A stretch of DNA of 64,000 nucleotides from Virgisporangium aurantiacum (GTDB taxonomy: Bacteria; Actinomycetota; Actinomycetes; Mycobacteriales; Micromonosporaceae). Below are positions 49,813 through 57,737 of the stretch, piece after piece. The DNA lies in assembly GCF_016863635.1 (NCBI RefSeq), contig NZ_BOPG01000022.1, positions 155,723-219,722 on the forward strand. The letters are read 5' to 3'. Below the pieces are notes generated by a model. That model did no database searches, was not told where the DNA came from, and was given only the letters and a program-made list of their open reading frames with translations. How positions within the stretch are numbered: position 1 is the first letter of the stretch; each line of letters begins with the position of its first letter. The position numbers were made by a program, and so were the translations under genes.

Positions 49813-51041
49813 CGCAGTCCCGTCCTTTCCACGGCGGTTGTCGTGGCCGCGGCCAGCCGGTCGAACGTGTGCCGCAGGTCGAACCGCGCCGCGTGGGCCG
49901 CGGCCGCGTCACCCTCGACCCGGCACCGGTCGGCGTCACCCAGCCGCCGGGCGAGGGCACCGGCCAGCGCCCCCGGATCGTCCGGCGGCACCAGGGCACC
50001 GACCGTCGACGGCACCACCTCGGCGAGCCCCGGCACACGGCTCGCGACCACGGCCCGTCCACAGGCGAACGCTTCCAACACGGTGAGCGGCAACCCCTCC
50101 CACCGCGACGGCAGCACCACCACGTCGGCGGCCGCCAGCCACGGCCGCACATCGGCGGCGGCACCGGCGAACGTCACGCCGTCGGGCGTGGTGCGCGGAA
50201 AGCCCGCCGGGCCGGCCACGCCCGAACCGCCCGCCAAGCCGGCCGCGCCCGAACCGCCCGCGCCCAAACCGCCCGCGCCCAAACCGCCCGCGCCCGAACT
50301 GCCGGCGGTGGCGGCGAGGCCGGCGAGCAGGTCGCCGTCGCCGACCAGCGCGAGGTGCGCGTCCGGCACGGCGTGCCGGACGTGTGGCCAGGCGGCGAGA
50401 AGCACGTCCTGGCCCTTCTGCCGGGTGACCCGCCCCACGCAGACCGCGAGCGGCGCGTCCGGGTCGAGGCCGAGGCGGTGCCGGGCGGCGGCCCGCTCGG
50501 CCGGCCCGGCAACCGTGTACCGGCTACGGTCGACGCCGTTGCGGACCACCGTGTACCGCCCCGCGACGTGCTGCTCCCGGCCGGCTTCCGCCTCGGCGGC
50601 ACCGACGCACACGAACAGGTCGGTCCACCGCGCGGCGGCCCGTTCCCAGGCCACACTGGCGGCGCGCAGCCGCCCGTCGACGGCGAGCCACGACCAGCCG
50701 TGCGGCTGGAACAGCGTCGGCAGCCGGCGGCCGAACCGGGTGCGCAACCGCCCGGCGAGCCCGGCCTTCGACGCGTGCAGGTGCAGCGCGTCGGGCCGGT
50801 ACCGCTCGACGATCGCCGCCAGCCGCCGCGCCTCCCCGAGCGAATTCCGGCCGGGGTTGCGCCCGGCGCTCCACGTAACGCGCGGAATCCCGGCGTCGGC
50901 AAGACTTTCGGCGAGCCTCCCATCGGGACAGGCGACGGCGACCCGCCAGCCGCGGGCCACCTGATCCTTGCAGGCCGCGAGAACGTACGCGGCCACCCCA
51001 CCGTCGACCGGTTGCGCCACATGCAGAACCGCCGTACTCAC
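49809..51041 (-). CDS. GT4-family glycosyltransferase with Gly/Ala-rich insert
   Basis: 410 aa GT-B fold enzyme. HVAQPVDGGVAAYV at the N-terminus, HLHASKAGLAGRL, VRNGVDRSRY, GRVTRQKGQDVLL and PSRWEGLPLTVLEAFACG, the last with the conserved Glu pair region. A 45-residue Gly/Ala-rich insertion (GAGGLGAGGLGAGG) sits in the C-terminal Rossmann domain and is encoded by 15-bp DNA repeats. GTG 51041 shares its TGA with the end of the acyltransferase gene (GTGA), so translation is coupled. Adds a sugar to the exopolysaccharide; specificity not known. Confidence 0.88.
   Translation of the reverse strand: MSTAVLHVAQPVDGGVAAYVLAACKDQVARGWRVAVACPDGRLAESLADAGIPRVTWSAGRNPGRNSLGEARRLAAIVERYRPDALHLHASKAGLAGRLRTRFGRRLPTLFQPHGWSWLAVDGRLRAASVAWERAAARWTDLFVCVGAAEAEAGREQHVAGRYTVVRNGVDRSRYTVAGPAERAAARHRLGLDPDAPLAVCVGRVTRQKGQDVLLAAWPHVRHAVPDAHLALVGDGDLLAGLAATAGSSGAGGLGAGGLGAGGSGAAGLAGGSGVAGPAGFPRTTPDGVTFAGAAADVRPWLAAADVVVLPSRWEGLPLTVLEAFACGRAVVASRVPGLAEVVPSTVGALVPPDDPGALAGALARRLGDADRCRVEGDAAAAHAARFDLRHTFDRLAAATTTAVERTGLR
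50251..50295 (-). repeat. 15-bp tandem repeats in the GT4 coding sequence
   Basis: Three units of (A/G)AACCGCCCGCGCCC on the plus strand at 50251, 50266 and 50281 with degenerate units just before. Read on the minus strand they encode the Gly-Leu-Gly-Ala-Gly repeats of the insert, in frame. Confidence 0.8.
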
Positions 51042-52228
51042 CGGTCCACCCCGCTTGCGTCGCTCGCGGATCTTGGACTCCTGAAGGGGCTGTAGCACCT
51101 CACGGAGTCCAAGATCCGGAAGGAGGAGGCGCGGACGGTGCGGAGCCAGGGGGCGCGGGACTTGGCGAACCGGACGGCGGCGGCGCGGGCGCGGACCGCG
51201 GCCGCGTAGGCGTGGCCGCGCGGGCTGCCGGCGCGCACGAGCAGCACGCGGCGGTTGACCGACTCGGTGGGGCGCCAGCGCTGCTTGTAGGGTTCGGCGC
51301 CGCGCAGCATGCTCATCGTGGCGCAGCCGTGGTCGACGGCGACCGGGAGCGTGGTCGAGATGAGCAGCGTGGTGACGTCAAGTTTGTCGCGCAGCGACGG
51401 GTCGGCGCCGTAGAGGTAGCCGCCGGCGAGGTCGGTGCCGACGACGACGAGGTTCGACGCGACGTGCGCGCCGTCGAGGCGGTACTCCAGCAGTACGGCC
51501 TGGCCGTCGGCGATCATCGTGGGTACGGCCGCCGCGAGGTGCTGCGCGAATGCCGGCCGCAGGTGTTCGGCGTTGCCGCCGCGGCCCTGCCACTGGTCCC
51601 TGTGCAGCCGCAGCAGGTCCACTGTGGACCGTTCCGCGTCCGCCGGCTCGACGGCGCGGATGTCGAGGCCGAGTTTGGCGAGCTGGTTGACGCGGCGGCG
51701 CACGGTCTTGCGGGCGTGCGCGGGCAGGTCCCTGACGAACGCCTCGAAGTCCTGCGCCGGCAGTTCCAGGCACAGCGACGCGGGGAGCACGACGCTCGAC
51801 CGCCAGCCGGCGGCGAGCCGCGTGGCGACGCCGCCGGGCCGGACCTCGGGAAAGTCGACGGCCTGCCAGCCGCGCATCGCGCGGAGGGCGCCGGCGAGTT
51901 CGCGCACCGCGTCGGCGCGGCAGGTGTCGTCGGCGAGCACGTCGGTGAAGTCGGAGAACGCGCCGCCGACCGGCACCAGCACGGCGCACCCGCCCCGCCG
52001 GACGAGCGTGAATGCGGCCGCCGCCACCAGCGTGCCGCCGCGGCGCACGAGCACGACGCGCAGCCGCCCGTTCTCCCCGTACGCCGCCCACCAGGCATGG
52101 TTCCAGGCGTAGGACTGGAACGGGGTGGCTTCGGCGCAGCGGCGGAAGAGGTCCGTCCACTCCGGACGGAGGCCGGTGAGATCGTGCCTGATCTCGACCG
52201 TCCACTGTGGAGCGAGAATGGTGGTCAC
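51038..52228 (-). CDS. FemAB/CelD-like (GNAT-fold) acyltransferase of the exopolysaccharide operon
   Basis: 396 aa. Two GNAT-like halves; the second has LLEYRLDGAHVASNLVVVG and GGYLYGADPSLRDKLDVTTLL, the conserved block of the CelD/BcsL acetyltransferase family that modifies exopolysaccharides. The last ~26 residues, RILDSVRCYSP onward, are encoded by copy C of the 48-bp palindromic element and do not belong to the family. Despite this, the stop still overlaps the next gene's GTG. GGGAGGAATC precedes the GTG start, which itself overlaps the Wzz-like gene's stop. Confidence 0.8.
   Translation of the reverse strand: MTTILAPQWTVEIRHDLTGLRPEWTDLFRRCAEATPFQSYAWNHAWWAAYGENGRLRVVLVRRGGTLVAAAAFTLVRRGGCAVLVPVGGAFSDFTDVLADDTCRADAVRELAGALRAMRGWQAVDFPEVRPGGVATRLAAGWRSSVVLPASLCLELPAQDFEAFVRDLPAHARKTVRRRVNQLAKLGLDIRAVEPADAERSTVDLLRLHRDQWQGRGGNAEHLRPAFAQHLAAAVPTMIADGQAVLLEYRLDGAHVASNLVVVGTDLAGGYLYGADPSLRDKLDVTTLLISTTLPVAVDHGCATMSMLRGAEPYKQRWRPTESVNRRVLLVRAGSPRGHAYAAAVRARAAAVRFAKSRAPWLRTVRASSFRILDSVRCYSPFRSPRSASDASGVDR
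51069..51116. repeat. 48-bp palindromic element, copy C (inside the acyltransferase coding end)
   Basis: Core arms GATCTTGGACTCC (51069-51081) and GGAGTCCAAGATC (51104-51116) around a 22-nt centre (TGAAGGGGCTG then TAGCACCTCAC). The pair just outside the arms is G-C (51068/51117), where copies A and B have C-G, a compensatory change. The element lies within the last codons of the acyltransferase, 28 bp before the GT4 start. Confidence 0.85.
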
Positions 52229-53109
52229 GATTCCTCCCGGTAGATCACGACGGCGCGGCCGACGATGCGCGACGTCTTCACGGTCGACGCGGGGTCGTCC
52301 GGTTCCTCGGTGGCCGGCGGGGTGCTCACCGGTGCGCTGGCCGACACCGTGGCGCGCGGGGCGGCGGGGGCGTTGAACACCTCGCCCACGAGGGCCGACA
52401 GGGTGGGGCTCCGGTTCGCGATCGCCGGCCTGCGTTGCACCGGCACCGGCACCGTCGCCCTGACGCCCGGACCCGTGGCCACGATGTGCTGGGTCGCCGC
52501 GCTGTTCCCGCCGACCGGCGCCGGTTCGCCGGTCTCGGTGTCGCGGCGGCGGGCGATCGCCGAGCGGCCCACCCCGGCCAACGCCGCCAGCCCGGCCAGC
52601 AGCAGCCCGGCGGCCGCACCGACGGCCAGTTCCAGCGGCGGTTTCGGCGACGACGGTTTGGTCGGCTTCGCCGCCTGCGCCAGCATCGACACCCCGACGC
52701 GGGTCTCGGTCCGGCGGGTGCCGGCGAAGTCGATGAGACCCTGCGCGACCGCGTTCGCCACGAGCTGGACCCGGCCGGCGTCGGTGCCGGTCGCGGTGAT
52801 CTCGATGACCGGTGCGTCCGGTGACGTCGACGCGGTGACCCGGGCGAGGTCGCGGGCGGCTCCGGCGCCGATGGTCTTCGTGGCGTTCTCCGCCGCGGGG
52901 CCGGTGGTGGCGACCCGGCCGTAGGCCTGCGCGAAGTTGACGGCGGCGAACGGTTCACCGGCTTCGGCGGTCACCACGACGTACGCCGTCGCCTGGTAGG
53001 TGGGCGTCTTGGTGGCGCTGTACACGGCGCCGGCGGTGCCACCGAGAACGGTGAGCACCAGCAGCAGCCCGAACTTGTGCACGAGGCGGCGGAGGATCTG
53101 TGCGGTCAT
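52225..53109 (-). CDS. Wzz/YveK-like polysaccharide chain-length determinant
   Basis: 294 aa. Helix 1 (~14-33), an extracellular domain (~35-160) with TPTYQATAYVVV, and helix 2 (~168-189) followed by a ~105-residue cytoplasmic tail, the layout of YveK/CapA co-polymerases. The tail has no Walker motif, so the matching tyrosine kinase would be elsewhere. It should set polymer length or activate export. Overlaps both neighbours by four bases in the ten-gene operon. Confidence 0.85.
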   Translation of the reverse strand: MTAQILRRLVHKFGLLLVLTVLGGTAGAVYSATKTPTYQATAYVVVTAEAGEPFAAVNFAQAYGRVATTGPAAENATKTIGAGAARDLARVTASTSPDAPVIEITATGTDAGRVQLVANAVAQGLIDFAGTRRTETRVGVSMLAQAAKPTKPSSPKPPLELAVGAAAGLLLAGLAALAGVGRSAIARRRDTETGEPAPVGGNSAATQHIVATGPGVRATVPVPVQRRPAIANRSPTLSALVGEVFNAPAAPRATVSASAPVSTPPATEEPDDPASTVKTSRIVGRAVVIYREES

Positions 53110-54206
53110 CGTCGTTTCCCTGCTGCTTGCGGTGAGCGGTTCGCCAGGTTCGCGTAGAGGTCACGCACCGCGTCAGCGAGCGCGCCGGCGGCGTAAGGGG
53201 TCTGTGCCGCGTCTCTGGCGTCCATTGTGGAGAGTTCCACGCGGATTGCCTCGCGGTATCGTGCCGCCTCGGGCGGCAGCTTCGTCGCCACCACAACGGG
53301 TTCGGCCACCTCGTCGAGCGGCGGGCAGGTGGTGTAGAGCACCCGCAGTCCGTTCGCCAACGCCTCCAGGACGGCGAGGTTGAACGTCTCCTGCTCGCTC
53401 GGTGCGGCGAGGAGATCCATGGCGCACAACGCGTCCCGCGCGTGATCGGTGGCGCCCGCGAACACCACGCGGTCGGCGATGCATTTTGCCTGCGCCTCCA
53501 ACTGCTGCCGGGCCGAGCCGTCGCCGACCAGGAGCAGGGTGACGTCCGGGAGCGTGCGGACCGCCTCGATCAGGATGTCGAACCGCTTGGTCGGCTCCAG
53601 CCGGCCGAGGCCGCCGACCACCCGCGCGTCGGCGGCGATGCCGTACCGGGCCCGGGTCGCGCGGCGCCTGCGCTCGTCGAAGGCGAGTTCGGCGGGATCG
53701 ATCCCGTTGGGAATCACCGTGATCCGCGACGGCCTGACGCCCCAGGCGACCAGCCGCTGCTCGACCGCCTGCGACACGGCGACCGTCGGCCCGGCCGCGA
53801 TCCGTTCGGCGGCCAGGTACAGCGCGCGGACGGCCGCGGTGGTGCGCCGGCCCTCGATCTGCCCGTCGCCCAGCGAGTGCTCGGTCGCCACGACGTGCCG
53901 CACCCCGGCGAGCCGGGCGGCGACGCGACCGTAGACGCAGGCCCGGTACAGGTGCGTGTGCACCACGTCGAACCGGCCCGCGCGGATCAGCCGCACCAGG
54001 CGGGGCAGCGCGGTGACGTCGTTGTTGCCCCGCATCCGCAGGACGTGCACCGGCACGCCGTCGGCGCGGATCGCGTCGGCGACCGGGCCGGGGTCGGTGA
54101 GCGTCACCACTTCGCACTCGATGCCGTCGAGACCGCGCAGCAGCAGCCGCAACTGGTGCTCGGCGCCGCCGGCGTTGAGACCGGTGATCACGTGCAGGAC
54201 CCTCAT
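53106..54206 (-). CDS. GT4-family glycosyltransferase
   Basis: 366 aa GT-B enzyme. HVITGLNAGGAEHQL opens the acceptor domain; VVHTHLYRACVYGR, VIPNGIDPAEL, GRLEPTKRFDILIEAV and APSEQETFNLAVLEALANG complete the usual set of donor-binding blocks, including the E-x7-E-like pair (Glu-rich EQETFNLAVLE). It extends the lipid-linked repeat unit at the cytoplasmic face. Overlaps the deacetylase and Wzz-like genes. Confidence 0.9.
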   Translation of the reverse strand: MRVLHVITGLNAGGAEHQLRLLLRGLDGIECEVVTLTDPGPVADAIRADGVPVHVLRMRGNNDVTALPRLVRLIRAGRFDVVHTHLYRACVYGRVAARLAGVRHVVATEHSLGDGQIEGRRTTAAVRALYLAAERIAAGPTVAVSQAVEQRLVAWGVRPSRITVIPNGIDPAELAFDERRRRATRARYGIAADARVVGGLGRLEPTKRFDILIEAVRTLPDVTLLLVGDGSARQQLEAQAKCIADRVVFAGATDHARDALCAMDLLAAPSEQETFNLAVLEALANGLRVLYTTCPPLDEVAEPVVVATKLPPEAARYREAIRVELSTMDARDAAQTPYAAGALADAVRDLYANLANRSPQAAGKRR

Positions 54207-54907
54207 CGCGCACCCACCTTGCGGTTGCGCAGGCCGTGCCGGATCCACTTGGCGTGCAGGCGGGGCGACGAGTCCCGGTCGCCGATGTAGGTACGCGGCA
54301 ACGCGTGCGGGCCGTCGATGCTGCGGGCGCCGACGGCGCACGCGTACGCGTATCCGGCGGCCGACACCATCGCCACCTCGCGCCCGCCGACCGCGCCGTA
54401 CGGGTAGCAGAACCCGTCGACGGGGCCCCGCACCAGTTCCTGCAACGCGATCCGGCTCGCGCCGATCTCGTCCTGGAGGGCGGCATCGTCCACTGTGGTC
54501 AGTCGGGGATGGGTCAGGCTGTGCGAGCCGACCTCGATGCCGGCGTCGGCGACGCGGCGCACGTCGTCGGCGGTCATCAGCGGCTTGCGCGGGCCGGCGG
54601 CGTCCCACGCGTTGTGGTTGCCGAGTTCGCCGGTCACGACGTAGACCGTCGCCGTGAAGCCGTACCGGCGCAGCGCCGGCACGACCCGGGCGACGAAGTC
54701 GGCGTAGCCGTCGTCGAACGTCAAGCCGACCAGCCCGCGCGGGTCGGGCGCGGCGCGCAGTTCGCGCATCGACACCCCGCGCAGCCCGCGCCGGCGCAGC
54801 CACCGCAGTTGGCGCTCGAACCGCTCCGGCCGGACCGTGACGCGGTACGGGTCCTCGGTGTAGGGCTCGACCGAGTGGTACATGAGGATCACGGGTTCAG
54901 TTGCCAC
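54203..54907 (-). CDS. polysaccharide deacetylase (CE4/NodB family)
   Basis: 234 aa. LTFDDGYADFV (motif 1 with the metal/catalytic Asp pair) and GSHSLTHPRL (motif 2 HxxxH) are the CE4 signature; FCYPYGAVG is motif 3. No signal peptide is evident, so it may act on a cytoplasmic intermediate or be exported by other means. Removes acetyl groups from GlcNAc-type sugars in related systems. GTG at 54907 lies within the end of the MviN-like gene. Confidence 0.9.
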   Translation of the reverse strand: MATEPVILMYHSVEPYTEDPYRVTVRPERFERQLRWLRRRGLRGVSMRELRAAPDPRGLVGLTFDDGYADFVARVVPALRRYGFTATVYVVTGELGNHNAWDAAGPRKPLMTADDVRRVADAGIEVGSHSLTHPRLTTVDDAALQDEIGASRIALQELVRGPVDGFCYPYGAVGGREVAMVSAAGYAYACAVGARSIDGPHALPRTYIGDRDSSPRLHAKWIRHGLRNRKVGAR

Positions 54908-56381
54908 GACGCACCTTCTCCCCGAGCAGATGGGCGGCCGCGACGAAGACGACGAGCATCACCACGCCGCCGGAGAATGCGGCCACGGCGCCGTGCGTCA
55001 CGCGTCCACAAAGGACACCCGCGCCGGCCGCGACGGCCGCCGCCACGCCGAGCCGCGCGGACGCCGCGCCCAGCGACCCGAGGGAGACCGCGATCACCGT
55101 GCGCCGCATGCCGATCAGCAGCAGCACGGCGGTCAACGTGATGCCGATGCCGTTAGCGGCCGCGATCGCCGGCCCGCCGAAGTGCGGCACCGCCACCGCG
55201 GCGAGCACCGCGTTCACGGCGAGGCCGGCGCCCATCGCCATGGCCGGGAACCAGAGCGGCCGCTCGCCGGTGAAGAACGGCCGGCACAGCACGCCGACCA
55301 TCGCGTGGCCGAACAGGCCGAACGCGTACACCCGCATGATGGCGGCGGTAGCGTCGGTGTCGGCGGCGGTGAACGCGCCGTGTTCGAGCAGCAGCCCGAT
55401 CACCGCCGGTGCGAACACGATCAGGTACGCGGCCGCGACGAAGATGAGCGCAGTCACCGTACGCAGGTCCTCCTCGACCCGCTTGCGCGCCGCCGAAATC
55501 TGTTGCGCGGCAACGTTCTTCGCCAACGTCGGGAACGTGACCGTGCACACCAGCAGCGCCACCAGCATCGGCAACTGGGCGATCTTCTGCGCGTAGTTCA
55601 GGTGCGAGATCGTCCCCGGTTCCAGGTGCGAGCCGAGGAACCGCTCGACGAACACCTGCGCCTGCCGGCTCAGCGTGTAGACGGCCAGCGGCGCGAACGC
55701 GCCGAGCGTCACGAGCGAACTCCCGCGGACGCTGATCCGGCGCGGCAGCCCGACGTGGCGCAGGAAGCTCGGCAGCTGCGCCAGCACCATCAGCGCCCCG
55801 CCCACCGCGACACCCGCCGCGGCGCTGACGATGCCGAACCGGCCGTGCAGCGACCAGATCAGCGCCAGGATGCCGACGTTGGAGGCGAGGTGGATGGTGG
55901 CCGGCGCGCCGAACACGTGCTTGGCGCGCAGCGCCGCGCTCACGTAACCGGCGACGCCGAACGTGAGGATCGTCAGCGCGGTCAGCCGGGTGCAGGTGAC
56001 GGCGAGCGCGGGATCGGCGAGGCCGGGCGCGATCAGCCGCACGATCCACGGCGCGAACGCCACCACCGCGATCGACGCCAGCGACAGCACCACCACGATG
56101 CGCGGCAGCGTCGCCGCCACGACGTCGCGCGGTTCCCGGCCGTCGGCCAGCGCACGGCTGAACAACGGCACCAGGAGGAAGGCCATCGCGCCCTCGACCA
56201 CGAGCGGGAACGCGGTCTCCGGCACGGTCCAGGAGACGAGGAACGCGTCGGTGCCGCCGTCGGCGCCGAAGTAGCGCGCGATGAGCAGGTCCCGCACGAA
56301 CCCCAGCAGCGAGCCGGACAGCGTGATGGCGACGGTGACGACGGCCGCGCGGACGAGACCCTTGTGAGTATCGACGGTCAT
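54897..56381 (-). CDS. MviN/MurJ-like lipid-linked oligosaccharide flippase
   Basis: 494 aa, about 14 membrane helices. GFVRDLLIARYFGADGGTDAF is the opening block of MurJ/MviN proteins, followed by FLLVPLFSRAL. In an exopolysaccharide operon it probably replaces Wzx as flippase for the lipid-linked repeat unit; the peptidoglycan MurJ would be encoded elsewhere. GGAGGACC precedes ATG 56381, which overlaps the stop of the polymerase gene. The same frame stays open far upstream, but the start choice is clear. Confidence 0.88.
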   Translation of the reverse strand: MTVDTHKGLVRAAVVTVAITLSGSLLGFVRDLLIARYFGADGGTDAFLVSWTVPETAFPLVVEGAMAFLLVPLFSRALADGREPRDVVAATLPRIVVVLSLASIAVVAFAPWIVRLIAPGLADPALAVTCTRLTALTILTFGVAGYVSAALRAKHVFGAPATIHLASNVGILALIWSLHGRFGIVSAAAGVAVGGALMVLAQLPSFLRHVGLPRRISVRGSSLVTLGAFAPLAVYTLSRQAQVFVERFLGSHLEPGTISHLNYAQKIAQLPMLVALLVCTVTFPTLAKNVAAQQISAARKRVEEDLRTVTALIFVAAAYLIVFAPAVIGLLLEHGAFTAADTDATAAIMRVYAFGLFGHAMVGVLCRPFFTGERPLWFPAMAMGAGLAVNAVLAAVAVPHFGGPAIAAANGIGITLTAVLLLIGMRRTVIAVSLGSLGAASARLGVAAAVAAGAGVLCGRVTHGAVAAFSGGVVMLVVFVAAAHLLGEKVRRGN

Positions 56382-57733
56382 GTCGGGTCCTCCGAACGAG
56401 GCACGATCAGGCCGCGGCGCGCGATCAGGCCGAACGACACCGCCAGCACCACACCCGTGGGGCCGGCGCCGATGTCGCCGTAGCTGAAGTCGATGAGCGT
56501 CCACACGAGCAGGCCGGGCGCGACGAGGTCGAGGAACCGGTGCTCCACAGTGGACGCCGCCCGGCGGCGCACCGCGCTGGCGCCCAGCGCCAGCAGCAGG
56601 CCGCCGAACGCGACCGCGCCGACCACGCCCTGCTCGCTGAGCACCATGAGGTACTGGTTGTGAGCCGACAGCAGCGGTTCGCGGCGGAACCCCGCGGTGA
56701 GGTCGTCGACGTCGCTGCCGGCCGACAGCGACATCGGCGCGTAGGTGTCGCGGTAGCGGTGGAAGTCCTTGAGCCCGACGCCGAACACCGGGTGGTCGCG
56801 CCACATGCCGACGGCCGCGCCCCACAACGCGTACCGGTCCTGCACCGACCGGTCGGGCGCGCTGCCCGACGATCCGATGCTGGTGACCCGCTCGGTGTAG
56901 GTCGCGGAGGTCTTGTTGCCGCTCAACGTCAGCCCGCCGAGGACGACGACGAGCAGCGCGCCGCACATCGCGGCGGCCTTCCAGTTCCAGGCGATCAGCA
57001 CGACCGCGAGCGCGACCGCGGTGGCGATCCACGCGCCGCGGCTCAGCGACAGCGCCAGCGGCAGGCCGAGGGCCAGGGTCAGCCCGACGAGGTGCACCCG
57101 CAGGCGACCCGTACACGCCAGCGCGAGCGCGAGCGTCACCACGATGCCGTAGCCGATCAGCGCGCCCATCGCGAGCACCTGTTCGGCACCGAACGTGCCG
57201 ACCGCGCGCACGTAGTCGCCGGCGTAGGAGGCGCCGGTGCCGGTCACCGACTGGTAGACGCCGACGATGCCCTCGACGACCGTGGTGAGGATCATCGCGC
57301 CGGCGACGAGGGCCATGTCGAGCCGGTCCTTGATGGACATCGCGACCGCGACCGGTACGAGCACGAACAGTTCGGCGTAACGCACGAACCCGCGCACGCT
57401 CTCGCCGATGTCCTGGGCGCCGAGGGTGGCGCAGGCGAGGGCCACGATCACGGCGGCGTAAGGAATCCAGCCGCGCCGGGAGCGGATCCGGTTCATGCGC
57501 ACCGCGACGGCGATCACGGCGAGGCTGGCGACGGCGTCGGCGACCGTGACGCTGGCCCCGAGGTCCTGGTAGGGGCTGGGGACGCAGACGATCAGCAGGG
57601 CGGCGGCCACGAGGATGCTGGGGCGCTTCACCACCGCGTGGCCGACGGCGAGCAGCGATGCCAAGGGGGTCAGGGCGACGTGCAACGGGAGGCTGCGCCA
57701 TCGGTGCGGCGGGTGAACGGTCATGCTCGTCAT
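56378..57733 (-). CDS. O-antigen ligase/polymerase (Wzy_C family) membrane protein
   Basis: 451 aa with 10-12 membrane helices. The large extracellular loop ends in SAHNQYLMVLSEQGVVG, the Wzy_C/WaaL signature; GVGLKDFHRYRDTY lies in the same loop. Such proteins join lipid-linked repeat units into a chain or ligate polymer to an acceptor outside the membrane. Four bases separate it from the initiating sugar transferase upstream; it overlaps the flippase gene. Confidence 0.88.
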   Translation of the reverse strand: MTSMTVHPPHRWRSLPLHVALTPLASLLAVGHAVVKRPSILVAAALLIVCVPSPYQDLGASVTVADAVASLAVIAVAVRMNRIRSRRGWIPYAAVIVALACATLGAQDIGESVRGFVRYAELFVLVPVAVAMSIKDRLDMALVAGAMILTTVVEGIVGVYQSVTGTGASYAGDYVRAVGTFGAEQVLAMGALIGYGIVVTLALALACTGRLRVHLVGLTLALGLPLALSLSRGAWIATAVALAVVLIAWNWKAAAMCGALLVVVLGGLTLSGNKTSATYTERVTSIGSSGSAPDRSVQDRYALWGAAVGMWRDHPVFGVGLKDFHRYRDTYAPMSLSAGSDVDDLTAGFRREPLLSAHNQYLMVLSEQGVVGAVAFGGLLLALGASAVRRRAASTVEHRFLDLVAPGLLVWTLIDFSYGDIGAGPTGVVLAVSFGLIARRGLIVPRSEDPT

Positions 57734-57737
57734 GGCG

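Noticed and set aside
26834..51116. The three 48-bp palindromes as insertion-sequence ends or MITEs
   Set aside because: No transposase, no target-site duplications, and the copies are complete short units rather than paired ends.
56382..57701. Extension of the MviN-like frame far upstream of its ATG
   Set aside because: Ribosome site and family start fit 56381; the upstream frame overlaps the polymerase gene and has shadow composition.
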